From Epichloe hybrida (Eukaryota > Ascomycota > Sordariomycetes > Hypocreales > Clavicipitaceae), in NCBI GenBank assembly GCA_019022495.1, contig JAFEKR010000058.1:145281-209280 (forward strand): a stretch of 64,000 nt of DNA, given 5' to 3'. How positions within the stretch are numbered: position 1 is the stretch's first letter; the number at the start of each line of letters is the position of its first letter. Positions 33,798 through 45,483 of the stretch are shown piece after piece. Made by a program: the position numbers and the translations under genes. The notes beneath the pieces were generated by a model, which searched no databases, had not been told where the DNA came from, and was given only the letters and a program-made list of their open reading frames with translations.

Positions 33798-35476
33798 TCA
33801 AAGAAGGCGGTCACCCAGTGTGCACAGCGACCCGGCGCTGGATAAGTCCGCAGGTGCCTTCTTCGGAAACTCCACCAACGCGAGCCGCAGTGCCGCCACA
33901 GCAGCGTTTCCATAAAATTTGAGGAACCGCTGCTCGTGTCCTTCGATCATGGACCGCAGAACTATCAGTTGGGTGTTGGAAATCTCGTTCGGCGGGCTGT
34001 TCACAATGCACGCGAACGCTTTCCAATAGTTTGTGGGCGGACATGGGTTTGCCTTGGAGGCCTTGCTGAAGTCCCGTAGCGAGATGGAGGCGAAACCTGC
34101 TCCGAGACCCACCATTCTATCATTGTGCTTTTGCTCCGGGTCCCATGATGAGGGTCCGTCCCTTTTCCAGCCAAGCGCTTGTTTACCCCTGTCGAGCTCT
34201 TCGTTGCCTCTTGATCCGAAAAGCACAGGACATGCGACTCTATACTTGGCGAGTAGAATATCGATCAGGGACTGCCCTCGCCAAGAGAAATCCTTGTGGG
34301 AGAAAACTTGGGCCGTGAAGACGCCGACAGCATCCACGGCCCTTGAATTGTGAGACTCCTTGATGAACTGGCCTATTATGCCCTTGGCGATGATGTTCAA
34401 TGCATAGACGAACAGGGATGGTATGGTAGGCCCGTTGTTTGGGACGTCTTCGGTTGAGGGCTGGCGAGGTGTCGCTACAAATTTGCTTCCATCAACCATG
34501 GGGCTGGGGAGCTGTCCATCAAGTGACCGGCGCAGCAGGGCCATAATGTTGCTTGTCTACAGGAAATTGTTCTTATTAGAAAAAGGCACGGTGCGTGTAG
34601 GACATGCAGCATCTAACTTACTGATTGCACATTGGCTCCCTTACCACCAGTTCCAGTCAATTGACCTATCAAGTACCGAATTTCTCTTCGGATGGAACCG
34701 ACTCTGCCCTTGAGGGGTGACCCTGCGACCTTTGATGCAGTTGCAAGATCTTTTCGTAGTTGCTTGAGAGCCTGATGAATCTGTATATATCGATCCGGCA
34801 ATGGGTCTAGGGATGACTTCTGCTGTGATGGCTGAACTGACGATGCAAACGCGGGTCGTTGAGTTGGAGCCACACTCGGCATTGCTGGGGAGAGCTTGTT
34901 CTGGTCCGGGGCTGGTGATTGTTGAGGCTGATCTTGTTTCTGGCCAGCTGTGCCAAATGGACCGCTTTTCGCCTGTTGGTCCAGATTCGCAAATAGCCCA
35001 TTTGGCTGTGAAAGTGATGCATTCGGCTGCTGTGCCTTGAACTGCGTCCGTGAGGGAGCCTCCGAGTCCTTGGCCTCCGGCAGCACAAGCACTGGCGTAG
35101 GTCTCTTCTCCTCGGCTTGCTTTTCGACTGGCTTGACGGGTTCTGGTTCTGGCTTGGGCGGCGGAGGTCTAGGTATCGATTTGGCCCTCAGCTCTTGCAG
35201 TCTCTTCTCTTCGGCCGCAATTTCCGCCTCTGCCTTTAGTCTCTCTTGTTCCCTGCGCTCCTGTTCTAATATTCGTTTGCGCTCCTCCTTGAGATGATAC
35301 AAGTCAAACACCCGGAGCGCCGTCTCTCTCACTCGATCGTGTTCAGCTTGCGCCGCGGCCAGGGCATCGCGGTGGCTCAATTCCGTATTTCGATCATCCA
35401 GGAGGAAGCTGGACACGTAGCCCCGGTCGGGGCTCGGGAGGCGCTGACTTCCCCTCAGCGGCGAGGAATCTGTCAT
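33798..35476 (-). CDS. GLE1: Gle1 nuclear-pore mRNA export factor
   Basis: Gle1 sits on the cytoplasmic face of the nuclear pore and, with inositol hexakisphosphate, activates the DEAD-box ATPase Dbp5 to remodel exported mRNPs. Two exons on minus: 34622-35476 and 33798-34556, with a 65 bp intron (GTAAGT..GTAG), for 537 residues. The N-terminal half has a charged coiled coil (EERKRILEQERREQERLKAE) then a Pro/Gln/Ser-rich linker. The C-terminal Gle1 domain begins around residue 230 (IHQALKQLRKDLATASKVAG) and continues through SLDGQLPSPMVDGSKF into the HEAT-like helical fold. Phase-0 splicing joins GANVQS to TSNIMALLRRSL, matching the family. Confidence 0.9.
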
Positions 35477-37441
35477 TGTGTTGGTTGTAGCGATGGCCGA
35501 GAAGGAAGCGTGTTGTTACCGTGTCATCGGGAGGCGTTTTCGATCATGCATTCGACAAGGGCAATGCTCCTTGCCGTTTCCTACATGAACATGTTATGTA
35601 AGTTTCGTCGTCGAATGAAACTCTCTTTAGGTGGCCCCCCCAGCGGATGAGATACGTAATACCGCGTGCGAGACGGCGCCAACCAGCGGTGATTAGTAAT
35701 TCCCAGACACGCCACTTGCAAACGGGTGGTTGGTCCGCCACAAAGATAAGCCCCGACCATGCAAGGAAAAAAGTTACAGTTCCTATCGCAGTCCTACCGC
35801 ATAGCTTACATCATCATCATCGGTGACAGGATCTCAAACTCGTGTATGTAGGGTAGGTAGCGATTATGTCGCGAAGCTTGCCAATGGATTGTCTGAAGTC
35901 ATCAAATATCCCATCTTTTTGTGTGATTTGGTCTCATTTCCCTAGCCCCGGCCCTGCACCACAGGTACCCTTGTCACGTTGGCTTGAGTCTCCCTTGTAT
36001 TAATTAGACTGTTCGCATGATATCAGCGGGCAGCACGGCGTATCTGGACAGGCCACTTCCGGAAGTCTGACTTGGGCTGATAACATCAACATCGCTTCCG
36101 ACGTCTCTTGTCCGAGATCTGGTAGGCAGGCATCTGGCACTCCTTTCCATACCTCCCGAGCGGACTCTCTTCCTCAAGTACACGTCCTCTTACGATACGA
36201 CATGATTGCATTGCAGCCTTGCAAAGCATCTGCTGTTTTGCACAGAGCTGTCGGACAGACATCTGCAAACAGACTGCTGTACCAGAACAAGGGGGTTGGA
36301 GTTTTACATAAAGTCAAGCAAGTTTACGGAGTCGACCCCACCCCACCGAATGGGGCCAAACCTGTACAATGTAGCGTGACAGCGCTAATAAATCCACTCC
36401 CTCCACGTTGTCTCGTCTGCGCCGCTCGCTGTCAGTGGTCACAAAAAAGGGTCGTCAGACAATTCGATCGCTTTCTATGTAACGTTCGTTCTCGACCTCC
36501 GTAGTCATGGCGAAGCTTCACTGCTCAGGCGTCCGGTATCTGATGAGGTGGCCCTATGCGTGAGCAGGGGACCATGGAAGTACACGTATGTATGTACGGA
36601 CTACGGATTACATGCACGGGATATTCCACAGTCCACCAGACCATGAAAATAAGTAAAAGTGTGTACTAATTCTGGTGCTCAAGTTGGTCTGGTGGCTGCT
36701 GCCCCCGCTGCCCCCGTTGCCCCCGTTGCCCCCTTCCCATTGCCCCCAGCCAGCTCTTCACGCCGCCAAGTCCGCCCAGCGAGCCGTGGTCTCGCCGCCG
36801 TGCCCCGGTCGAAGGGCCCCCTCCCAAAGGTACGTACCCGAGCAGACAGCTGCCACGGCCATTACCTGCAGGCACTTGACTCCCTCCGTTCTCTTCCCAT
36901 CGTGCACCACCATCCTCTTGTCCTCAGTCTAGTATCCAGAGCTGGGCTTCCCCCTCTTTCTTCATCCCGTCCATCCCGTCCATCCCGTAATACCGCCTTC
37001 CTTTCTCCCCCATCATCACCACGACACCACGGCACTGCTTGTTCCTTTGCACGCTCCTTGGCTCTGGTCGAGCTCGCTTTTGCAACCCAGCCGCAATCCC
37101 ACCCTCCTTTTGGCAACCACAACCACCGTGCATCACATCACATCCGTACCAGCCTAAGCTCCGAGGGCCTCGCTTGCTACTGTCTCTAAAGCTACATGTA
37201 GCTTTCAGCCAATCTTGAAACAGCCGCCAGCAATCCATCTTGCGCAACGCATCGATCCTATAACCCCTCGACAGGAACAAAGACAATACACACCCGCATA
37301 CCATTCCCCTCCCCTTCTCTCTCTCTCCAGCAACTTGATTGTCACACGCTTGCCGTCGTGCATCGCATCGACCGGCCGCACTCGACGTGCTTCCCAAATA
37401 CTATCATCCAACTGTGTGCTGTGCGCCCCTGACTACCCATC
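35477..37441. other. Divergent GLE1/SSD1 region, long CT-rich SSD1 leader
   Basis: Nearly 2 kb with no supported gene. The right half (36660-37441) is CT-rich and is probably promoter and long 5' UTR of SSD1. Contains a CCCCGTTGC-type 9-bp repeat (36706-36735), TCCATCCCG repeats (36965-36987) and motif copies at 36325 and 36595. Confidence 0.5.
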
Positions 37442-38865
37442 ATGGAGCAGCAACAGCAACAGCAACAACAGCCGCAGCAGCAGCCGACTGCCGGTGTCCC
37501 TGGACCTACTGGAAGAAGGCTGCACATTGCTCATCGGCGAAGCCCTTCGGAGCTGACCCCATTGATGAGCATGTTTGCCAATCCTGGAAGTAAGTTGTTA
37601 CTCATCTCGTTCATCGTCAAAGCCAAACTTGCCTTGGCCATTGATTACAAAGGGCGTCTTGTGTCTTGCCCCATCGCTCCATCGCTCCATCCGAACTCCC
37701 TCATCTCCCATGTGTTCGACGTGTGCTTAGAAAATGTCTACCCTCAATCTTCACAACCACTTGTTGTTTGTCCCGCGCTTGGATAATTTCAGACGACTGA
37801 CTTCTCATTCTTTTTTCTTTTATTACTAGTGGAACAATTGGCTATCCAGCAGCAAATCGAGCTGTTGCAGCAGCAACAACAGCAGATCCAGGCTACCCAT
37901 CAGCAGTATGTCAACATGGGCATGATGCCTCCGGGCCAACCTCTTGGCCCTAGCGGCTCATTCAATCCTTTACAGCCCATGGGCAACGCTTTTCAATTCC
38001 CCAACCAAATGGGACAGCAGAGCATGCCCCCTCCAAGCCAATCACATACACATCGCCGTAATCAGTCGGCAATGCCTAACATGGGCATGGGCCCTCCTCC
38101 AGCACCATCCTCTGGTGCCTCTGGATCTACATTTGGCAACTTCGAAGCCCCCCAGACCCAAAACCGAGAGAACGCCGGTGGCCGTGGAGGTCGCGGAGGA
38201 GGCTCTGGTGGCGGCCATCAGCGACGTCATTCTCTTGCCTTGGCTGATGCTAAGAAGGCTGCCGAGATCGCACAGCAAAAGCGCACTACCAGCGGATTCC
38301 AGTTCCCTGGTCCTTCCGCGGCGGGTTTAGACAAGCCAGATGATGAAAACACGCCAGTCTCTGCATCTTCTAATTTGGACATTTCCATCGCCCAAGGCTC
38401 CAACAGGGGCCGCGGCGGACACGGACGAAGTCAAAGCATGGCTGTCAACAGCCGAGGGGGCTCTGGTCTACGTTCCAGTGCATTCAACACTGGGGGAGAC
38501 AATGAGTCCCGCCGTGGAGGTGGTCATGCGCGGACCGGATCCAGGAACTTTGAGGGCAACTGGCGCAACCAGGCCCAAGGTCAAGACTCTCCCGGCAACG
38601 CCGGCCAAGCACCTTCTTTCCAGCCTGGCCATAGATCCCGAGGCTCCATGAACCAGTCTGTATCGTCTATTGGCGCATTTCAGTATAACCCAAACCAGCA
38701 ACCTCAGCTTATGCAGCTGCCAGGCCAGATGATGATGCCGCAAATGTATGGCCAGCAGCTGAACCCGATCCAGCTCAGCCAGTTGCAAGCTCTTCAAGCT
38801 GCTCAGATGAATGGTCAGCAGTTCCAGGGGCTTCAGACTTCGCAGCATGGTGGCCAGATGGGCGG

Positions 38866-38906
<41 letters not shown>

Positions 38907-41849
38907 GAAAGACGCTATTCACCCCATACCTTCCACAGGCGTCTCTCCCAGCCCTCCTCGGTGACGGGCAGTTGGTCTCTGGTATTCTCCGAGTCAACAA
39001 GAAAAACCGAAGTGATGCTTACGTGACCACCCAAGATGGTCTCCTCGATGCTGACATTTTCATCTGCGGTAGCAAAGACCGTAACCGTGCATTGGAGGGT
39101 GACCTCGTCGCCGTTGAGCTTTTGGACGTTGACGAAGTATGGTCCCAGAAGCGAGAGAAGGAAGAAAAGAAGAAACGCAAGGACATCACAGACACTCGCT
39201 CTGGCTCCACGAACCAGGGAAGTCAAAATTCCGGAAACAATGATGACAACAATCCTCCCGAGGGTGGCCTCCGACGACGTGGAAGTCTGCGCCAGCGACC
39301 CACGCAGAAAAAGAATGACGATGTCGAAGTTGAGGGCCAAAGTCTCCTGCTCGTCGAGGAGGAGGAAATCAGCGATGACGCCAAACCATTGTATGCTGGT
39401 CACGTTGTGGCAGTTGTCGAGCGTGTTGCCGGGCAAATGTTCTCTGGCACTCTGGGTCTGCTCCGTCCCAGCAGCCAGGCTACCAAGGAGAAGCAGGAGG
39501 CCGAGCGTGCCGCCCGTGATGGCTCCAACAATCGCCACCATGATGGCCGTCAACAAGAGAAGCCCAAAATCGTGTGGTTCAAGCCCACAGACAAACGTGT
39601 GCCACTCATCGCCATTCCAACGGAACAGGCCCCTCGAGACTTCGTCGAGAAGCATCAAGATTACGCCGATCGCATCTTTGTCGCATGTATCAAGCGATGG
39701 CCCATCACTTCCCTGCACCCATTCGGTACCCTCGTTGAACAGCTTGGACGTATGGGCGATCTCAAGGTGGAGACGGACGCCTTGCTACGCGACAACAACT
39801 TCTCCTCTGATGAGTTCTCCGATGCTGTTCTGCGCAGTGTAGGACTTCAAGACTGGTCTGTTGCCAAGGAGGAGGAAGCCGAAGTATCGTCACGCCGTGA
39901 CTTCCGTGAAGAGAAAACCTTCACCATCGACTTCAATGGAAGCGCCGAGCTCGGAAACGCTGTCCATGTCAAGTCCCGCCCCGATGGCAAGATTGAAGTT
40001 GGTATTCACGTGCCGGATGTTGCCCACTTTGTCAAGCCCAACTCGCTCGTCGACCGGGAGGCGAAGAAGCGCGGAACTTCTGTGCAACTCATCAATCGCT
40101 TCTGCGCCCTGCTCCCGGCCAAGCTCTCCAGTGAAGTGTGCTCTCTCGGACCCGACCAGGAACGTTTTACCGTCTCTGTCGTGTTCAACGTCAACCCCAA
40201 CAATGGATCTGTCGCCGAGGGCGATAGCTGGGTTGGCAAGAGTATCATCAAGAGCTCGGGCAAAATTAGTCTGAAGGAAATTGATCAGGCCGTTGAAAAC
40301 TCGGCAGATTACAGCAATGAGGCTGCTCCCGTCAAGACGATCCAGATCCTCCAGGCGATAGCACAGAAATTCCGCGAAGCGCGCTTGGGTACGGGAGGAG
40401 AGCCCATTGCTCCCCTGCGCCTATTCCAGCAACTGGATGATGAGAACAATCCTGTGCAGGACAATATTTTCAATTCTACTCCAGCTCTGGAGCTGGTTGA
40501 AGAGTTGATGCACAAGGCCAATGCCTACGTTGCCCAGCGCCTGGCCGAAGGCTTGCCCGAAAAGGCGCTGCTCCGCCGCCAGGCCTCGCCTAACCCACGT
40601 CGACTGCAGACGTTTGTTGAGCGGATGAATGCTCTTGGTTTTGACATTGATGCCTCTGGAAGCGGTGCTCTCCAGAACAGCTTGTTCAAGGTTGAAGATG
40701 CTGACCTTCGCAAGGGCATGGAGACAGCTGTACTCAAGGCCATGCACAGGGGCAAGTACTTCATCACGGGCAAGACACCGAAGCAGCTGTGGCCACATTA
40801 CTTCCTCAATGTCCCACTGTACACGCACTTCACCAGCCCCACCCGTCGATATGCCGACATCATTGTTCACCGTCAGCTGGAGGCCGTTCTGTCGGACGGC
40901 AAGATTGAATTTGCCGACGACCTGGATGGTCTCGTCAAGACGGTAGAGGCCTGCAACACCAAGAAAGAATCGGCACAGAATGCGCAGGACCAAAGCATTC
41001 ACATCGAGTCGTGCCGTGCCATGGACAAGAAGCGACAGGAGGCCAATGGCGATCTCATCGCCGAGGGTATTGTCCTCTGCGTATACGAATCGGCATTCGA
41101 CGTGCTCATTCCTGAATGGGGCTTCGAAAAGCGGGTGCACTGTGACCAGCTGCCCCTAAAGAAGGCCGAATTCCGAAAGGAGAAGCGGGTGCTGGAGCTC
41201 TACTGGGAAAAGGGCGTCCCCAGCTCTGCCTTTGTTCCTGAGGATGAGCGGCCCAAGGCCGCTGCATCGCAGAGAATGATCAACGCCATGGCAGCTGCTC
41301 GCCAGGCTGAGGCGGCTGAGAGAGCCAAGAAGGAGCGAGAGGAGGCTGCTCGCAAACAGACGGTGACAGGGACCATGTCTACAGATGATGTCGATGCCTT
41401 GTTTGACGACGACGACGAAGGCAACACGTCTGACATGACAGAAGCCATGGCTGGAGCATCTCTCGCGGAACGTCCTACTCAGAGCGTACCGGGATCGCCC
41501 GCTCGCTCTTCGTCAAATGCTGGCACCCTGCACCGAACCCGGTCCGACTCAAAGGTACCCGTCACCGATGCGGCCGAGACGCGCTCGACGAACGGGGAGA
41601 AGTATTTGAATATGTTCAAGCTCAGGGAAGATGGCGGAGACTACATTCAGGATGTGACGGAAATGACTCGGGTACCTATCATTCTGAAGACGGACCTGAG
41701 CAAGAGCCCACCGTAAGTAACCATGTTGGTTCTTTTTTTTTTTTTGGAAAGAGTTTTGTGTGTGTAACGTGAGGTGGAGAAAACTTGACGCTAATAGTAC
41801 AATGAACAGATGCCTGACTATTCGATCGCTGAACCCATATGCTTTGTAA
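37442..41849 (+). CDS. SSD1: Ssd1-type RNA-binding pseudonuclease
   Basis: Ssd1 binds mRNAs for cell-wall proteins, represses their translation and is controlled by the NDR kinase Cbk1. Three exons: 37442-37589, 37830-41712 and 41810-41849, for 1356 residues. The last small exon was found by joining SPP to CLTIRSLNPYAL, matching the family C-terminus. The N-terminus is Gln-rich and carries HIAHRRSPSELTPLM and other H-x-R-x-x-S/T-type sites (THRRNQS, HQRRHSL) that fit Cbk1 phosphorylation. Cold-shock domains precede an RNB domain near residue 690. There FTIDFNGSAELGNAVHV replaces the Asp-rich catalytic loop of active RNase II/Dis3, so nuclease activity is predicted to be absent. PolyQ runs occur near residues 4, 55 and 395. 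Confidence 0.94.
38869..38905 (+). repeat. Coding CAG repeat (polyGln) in SSD1
   Basis: About twelve consecutive CAG codons in the disordered N-terminal part of SSD1; a polymorphic site candidate. Confidence 0.9.
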
Positions 41850-43403
41850 TTTGCAGAACAAGGCCCAGTACGAAATACGACCTTGTAATCAGACTGAAGC
41901 CAGAAAGCGGTGATGCGTACCGGTCGGTGCAAGGCGGAAAAGAGATGGAGAGGCGCAACGCAATTGAAAGAACTCGTGGAGCTTGGCTTCTTTTTCTCCT
42001 GGCGAAGGCTCCCTCAGCAGCGCAATGATGTGTGTTGTACAAGATATCATACAGGTAGCAGATGCAAGTCATGGAGCGGACAGATGGCATCTAGAGACGA
42101 AAGGGGGAAAAAAAAATGAGAAGTAGTGGCACAGCACGGTGGCGATACAGTTGAGAGACAAGGAAATGGAAGCAAGCCACGATTGATCATCTGCATATAT
42201 ATTCTGTGCCATAAAAAAAAGTCCATGTCGGTGAAAGGGTTCTTTACAATGGGTCTTGGAAGATGAAAATCGGGGAAAGTGGCAGCTCATGACTGACTCT
42301 GCCTGTAGGCCAACTTGTTCGCGTCACGTCACGTCTAGAAAGGCCGGTCGCCGAAGAAACGAAGAAACGAAGAAACGGAGAAAGGCTGAGATGATGGTTG
42401 CATCGGAGATTATATAAGCCATGGAAGTTGGTCATATCGCCAGGCGGCTCGGGGGGGGGGACTACCTAGTTTGGTCGCGAGTTCGATTCATGAGAGGAAT
42501 CGAAGGTGGAAAGGAAACGCGGCAAGAGGCACTGACTGACTAGGTGTGAAGTTGCCAAGTCAAAAGTGTGTCAGGACGGTTTCGGGCGGTGGACGGACCG
42601 GCGGCCATCGGCCAAGAGGGACCCCACACAGGTCGTGGCTTGCTTGTGTGCAAGTGGGTGTAACATGCAATGATGCAATGAATGTCTGCCGGGTCGCGGC
42701 TTCGTTTGCATCTTGTCGCGTCGTTGAATGCAACGAATCCAACCGGCGGAGAGAAGAGGACGGATCCGGAAATCCCCTGGCCCGTCCGTTCTTTTTTTTT
42801 TCCTCCCATTTTCCCAGCACGCAACGAAGGGGGGGGGGGGCGCAGCGAATTAGGATGGGGGTTGAGCCCGCCTCGGCTGCTCGGCCAGCCGTGCAGAGCA
42901 TAATGGGGGTCGTTTTGGTACTCTTTCTGATGGAAATCGGGGAAGAAATAATGGAAAGATGGAGAAAATCAAAATGACAAGGGGTGCATGCGCCGCAAGA
43001 GAGATTTGGGAGATTTGGGGGGGGGGGGTTGTGAATAAAATAACTACTTTAGTCGGCCATCCCACTGGCACCCATTTCCTGTTCTCCCGCCTCTCTTTTT
43101 TCCTTTTCCTCTTTGCTAACACGCTCATCCATCTTTCTCTCTCTGTTTTGCAATTTTCTCCTTCTTCTTCTTCTTCTTCGTTCTCTTCTTCTCTTCTTCC
43201 CATCACGATAACAGCTGGCCTGCATGATCAAATTACAACAAGTACACCACTATTCTAATTTCATTTTGCGAATTCTTTGTCAAGAACGAAGCCGGTGCTA
43301 TTTCCTCTTTTTTTTTTTTTTTTTTTTTTTTTCCATCTTGATTTCTATCCCGCGGGCTGGTTCAGGTTTTCCACTTGACGAGAACAACACGACAGGAACG
43401 GCG
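41850..43403. other. Intergenic, homopolymer-rich, no gene seen
   Basis: About 1.5 kb between SSD1 and the ferritin-like gene. It has runs of G (42829-42840, 43018-43028), a T-run of about 25 (43309-43332), GAAGAAAC repeats (42353-42378) and CT-rich sequence just before the next start codon. Confidence 0.45.
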
Positions 43404-44462
43404 ATGATCAGAATTGGCTTGCTCGAAGCGGCTGCGCTGGCGTTGCTGGCGTTGCTGGCGTGCACGGCGGGCGCGTTCCCTGTCGTCGCGCGATCCAACG
43501 AGACGGCGGCGGCACCGGCGGCACCGGCGGAGGGCGGCGGATTGACTGATCCTGACATTCTGCAATTGTGAGAAGACGTCCACCTCTGTCCACCTCGTCT
43601 TGTTCCCCGTCTTTCTTGGGCTAACCAACCTGTTGTTTCATCACACAGCGCGCTCACGCTCGAGCACCTGGAAGAGGCCTTCTACCGCACGGGCTTCGCC
43701 AAGTTCCCCGACTCGGACTTTGAGGCGCTGGGGCTGAAGGCGGAGCAGGTGCGCGACCTCAAGCAGATTGGCAGGACGGAGCAGGAGCACGTCGTGTTCC
43801 TGCAGTCGGCGCTCGCGCAGGCGGGCGTGCAGCCGGTGCAGCCGTGCGAGTACGACTTCCGCTTCACCGACGCCAAGGCCATGGCCACGACGGGCGCGCA
43901 GCTCGAGAACGTCGGCGTCTCGGCCTACCTCGGCGCCGCCAAGCTCATCCGGGACCCGGCCATCCTCACCGCCGCCGGGTCCATCCTGACCACCGAGTCG
44001 AGGCACCAGAGCTCCCTGCGCGTGCTGCTCGGCCAGACCGCCGTGCCCCAGGCCTTTGACGCGCCCCTGGGCCCCAGGGCCGTCTTCTCCATCGCCGCCC
44101 CCTTCATCCGCTCGTGCCCGCCCGGCTCCAACCTCGCCATCCAGCCCTTCCCGCCCCTGGCCATGATGGACCAGCCGCAGCCGCAGCCGCAGCAGCCCGC
44201 CGCGCTGGCCGCCGGCTCCATGCTCAGGCTCAAGGCCGCCGCCCCCCCCGACGCCGGCGGCGCCGCGACCCACTGCACCTTCACCTCGGGCGGCGTCGTC
44301 CCCGGCGGCACGGCCTTCACCCGATTCTCCGAGACCGAAGGCTGCCAGATCCCCCAGGGCGTCGCCGGCGTAACCTACCTTTCGCTGTCGAGGGCCGCCC
44401 CCGTCGACGGCGTGCTCAGGGACGAGGACACGGTCGCCGGCACCATGATCCTGGCGCTATAA
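43404..44462 (+). CDS. Secreted ferritin-like domain protein (Rds1-related)
   Basis: Two exons (43404-43567, 43649-44462), 325 residues. The signal peptide is strongly hydrophobic (LLEAAALALLALLACTAG). The next segment, FALTLEHLEEAFYRTGFAKF, and the helices that follow (RTEQEHVVFLQSALAQAG; AAGSILTTESRHQSSLR) match the ferritin-like (Ferritin_2) four-helix bundle with Glu/His positions, as in the fission-yeast stress protein Rds1. Metal binding and enzymatic role are unproven. The C-terminal third is an Ala/Pro/Gly-rich beta-like region. Coding GC content is much higher than the flanking DNA, driven by C/G third positions. Start ATG 43404 is chosen because the signal peptide begins there. Confidence 0.83.
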
Positions 44463-45483
44463 TTAAAAACTGGGTCCCCTTTTCTTTTCCTTTTTTTTTT
44501 CTATATCCTAATATACCATTCCACTGCTTCAATTGTGCTCCCCCCTAAACAGTGAATATTCAAAACTCTCCAGCATATCAAGCTTAGCATTCTGCGAAAC
44601 CGACAGACACATGTGCATGGAACGGCCTCGGCTGCACCACAAGTCTGACCTTGCGGACGTGGGGCGTTTCGTCGCACAGAGACGAGGGGAGGAGTCTCCT
44701 GAAACAGGCGTGGAGCAACGCACGTGTCAGGTCGAGGCATGGACTCTTTTTCAAACAAGCGCCCCGAATCAAGTCATGTCATGGCCATGGCGGTTGCAAG
44801 AGAGAGAGAGAGAGAGAGGCATGGACTTGAGGCGCCATCATTCATTCATGCATGTACTGTATTGTATGTACACCCGTGATTCACTTCACAGCTCGCTTCG
44901 AGCAACATTTCGTAAATATATCCATCGTCTTGAACTATTGATTGACCTGGTATAATCGACTGCATTCATCTTTGCGTCCAACACGGCCATCCCTTCCCCC
45001 TTCATGATTCCTTTTTTTTTTTTTTTTTTTGCCTTCTTCATTGCAGTCATGTTGGCCCCCCATGTGGGCGTACGTACACGCTTCCTCGTCTCCTTTCTTG
45101 TGCACAAGCCATATACAATACACGCTCTCATCACCACGACCAAGTTTGACCCAACAAATCTATAGCCTGAACGTCCCTGCACGTCCCCGCTCGCATCCCC
45201 ATGTCTGCTGCTCCAAGTCCACTCGGGCCGTGCCCGACAATTGCTGTGCCCTCATGCCAAGTAACTGCTTCTGTCCAAGGGAATGGACTCGATATCCGAC
45301 AAGAGAAAGAGAAACGATAGGAAACAAAAGTCCCTACTTTGAGTGTATTCCTGTTTGCCCGCCCGCATTCTTTTTGAGTCGCCTTCATAAAATCGATGCC
45401 ATTGCTGATACCTGCTGCTTGTCCGCCTGACTGGCTGAACGTGACGTGCGCATCACACTACGCATTTTCGCTGTCGGCGGGTT
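44463..45483. other. Convergent 3' region, no gene seen
   Basis: About 1 kb between convergent genes. Contains an AG-dinucleotide run (44798-44818) and a T-run (45012-45030). No supported ORF. Confidence 0.45.

Noticed and set aside
43641..44273. Gly/Arg-rich minus frame opposite the ferritin-like gene
   Set aside because: Typical GC-rich antisense shadow without domain content.
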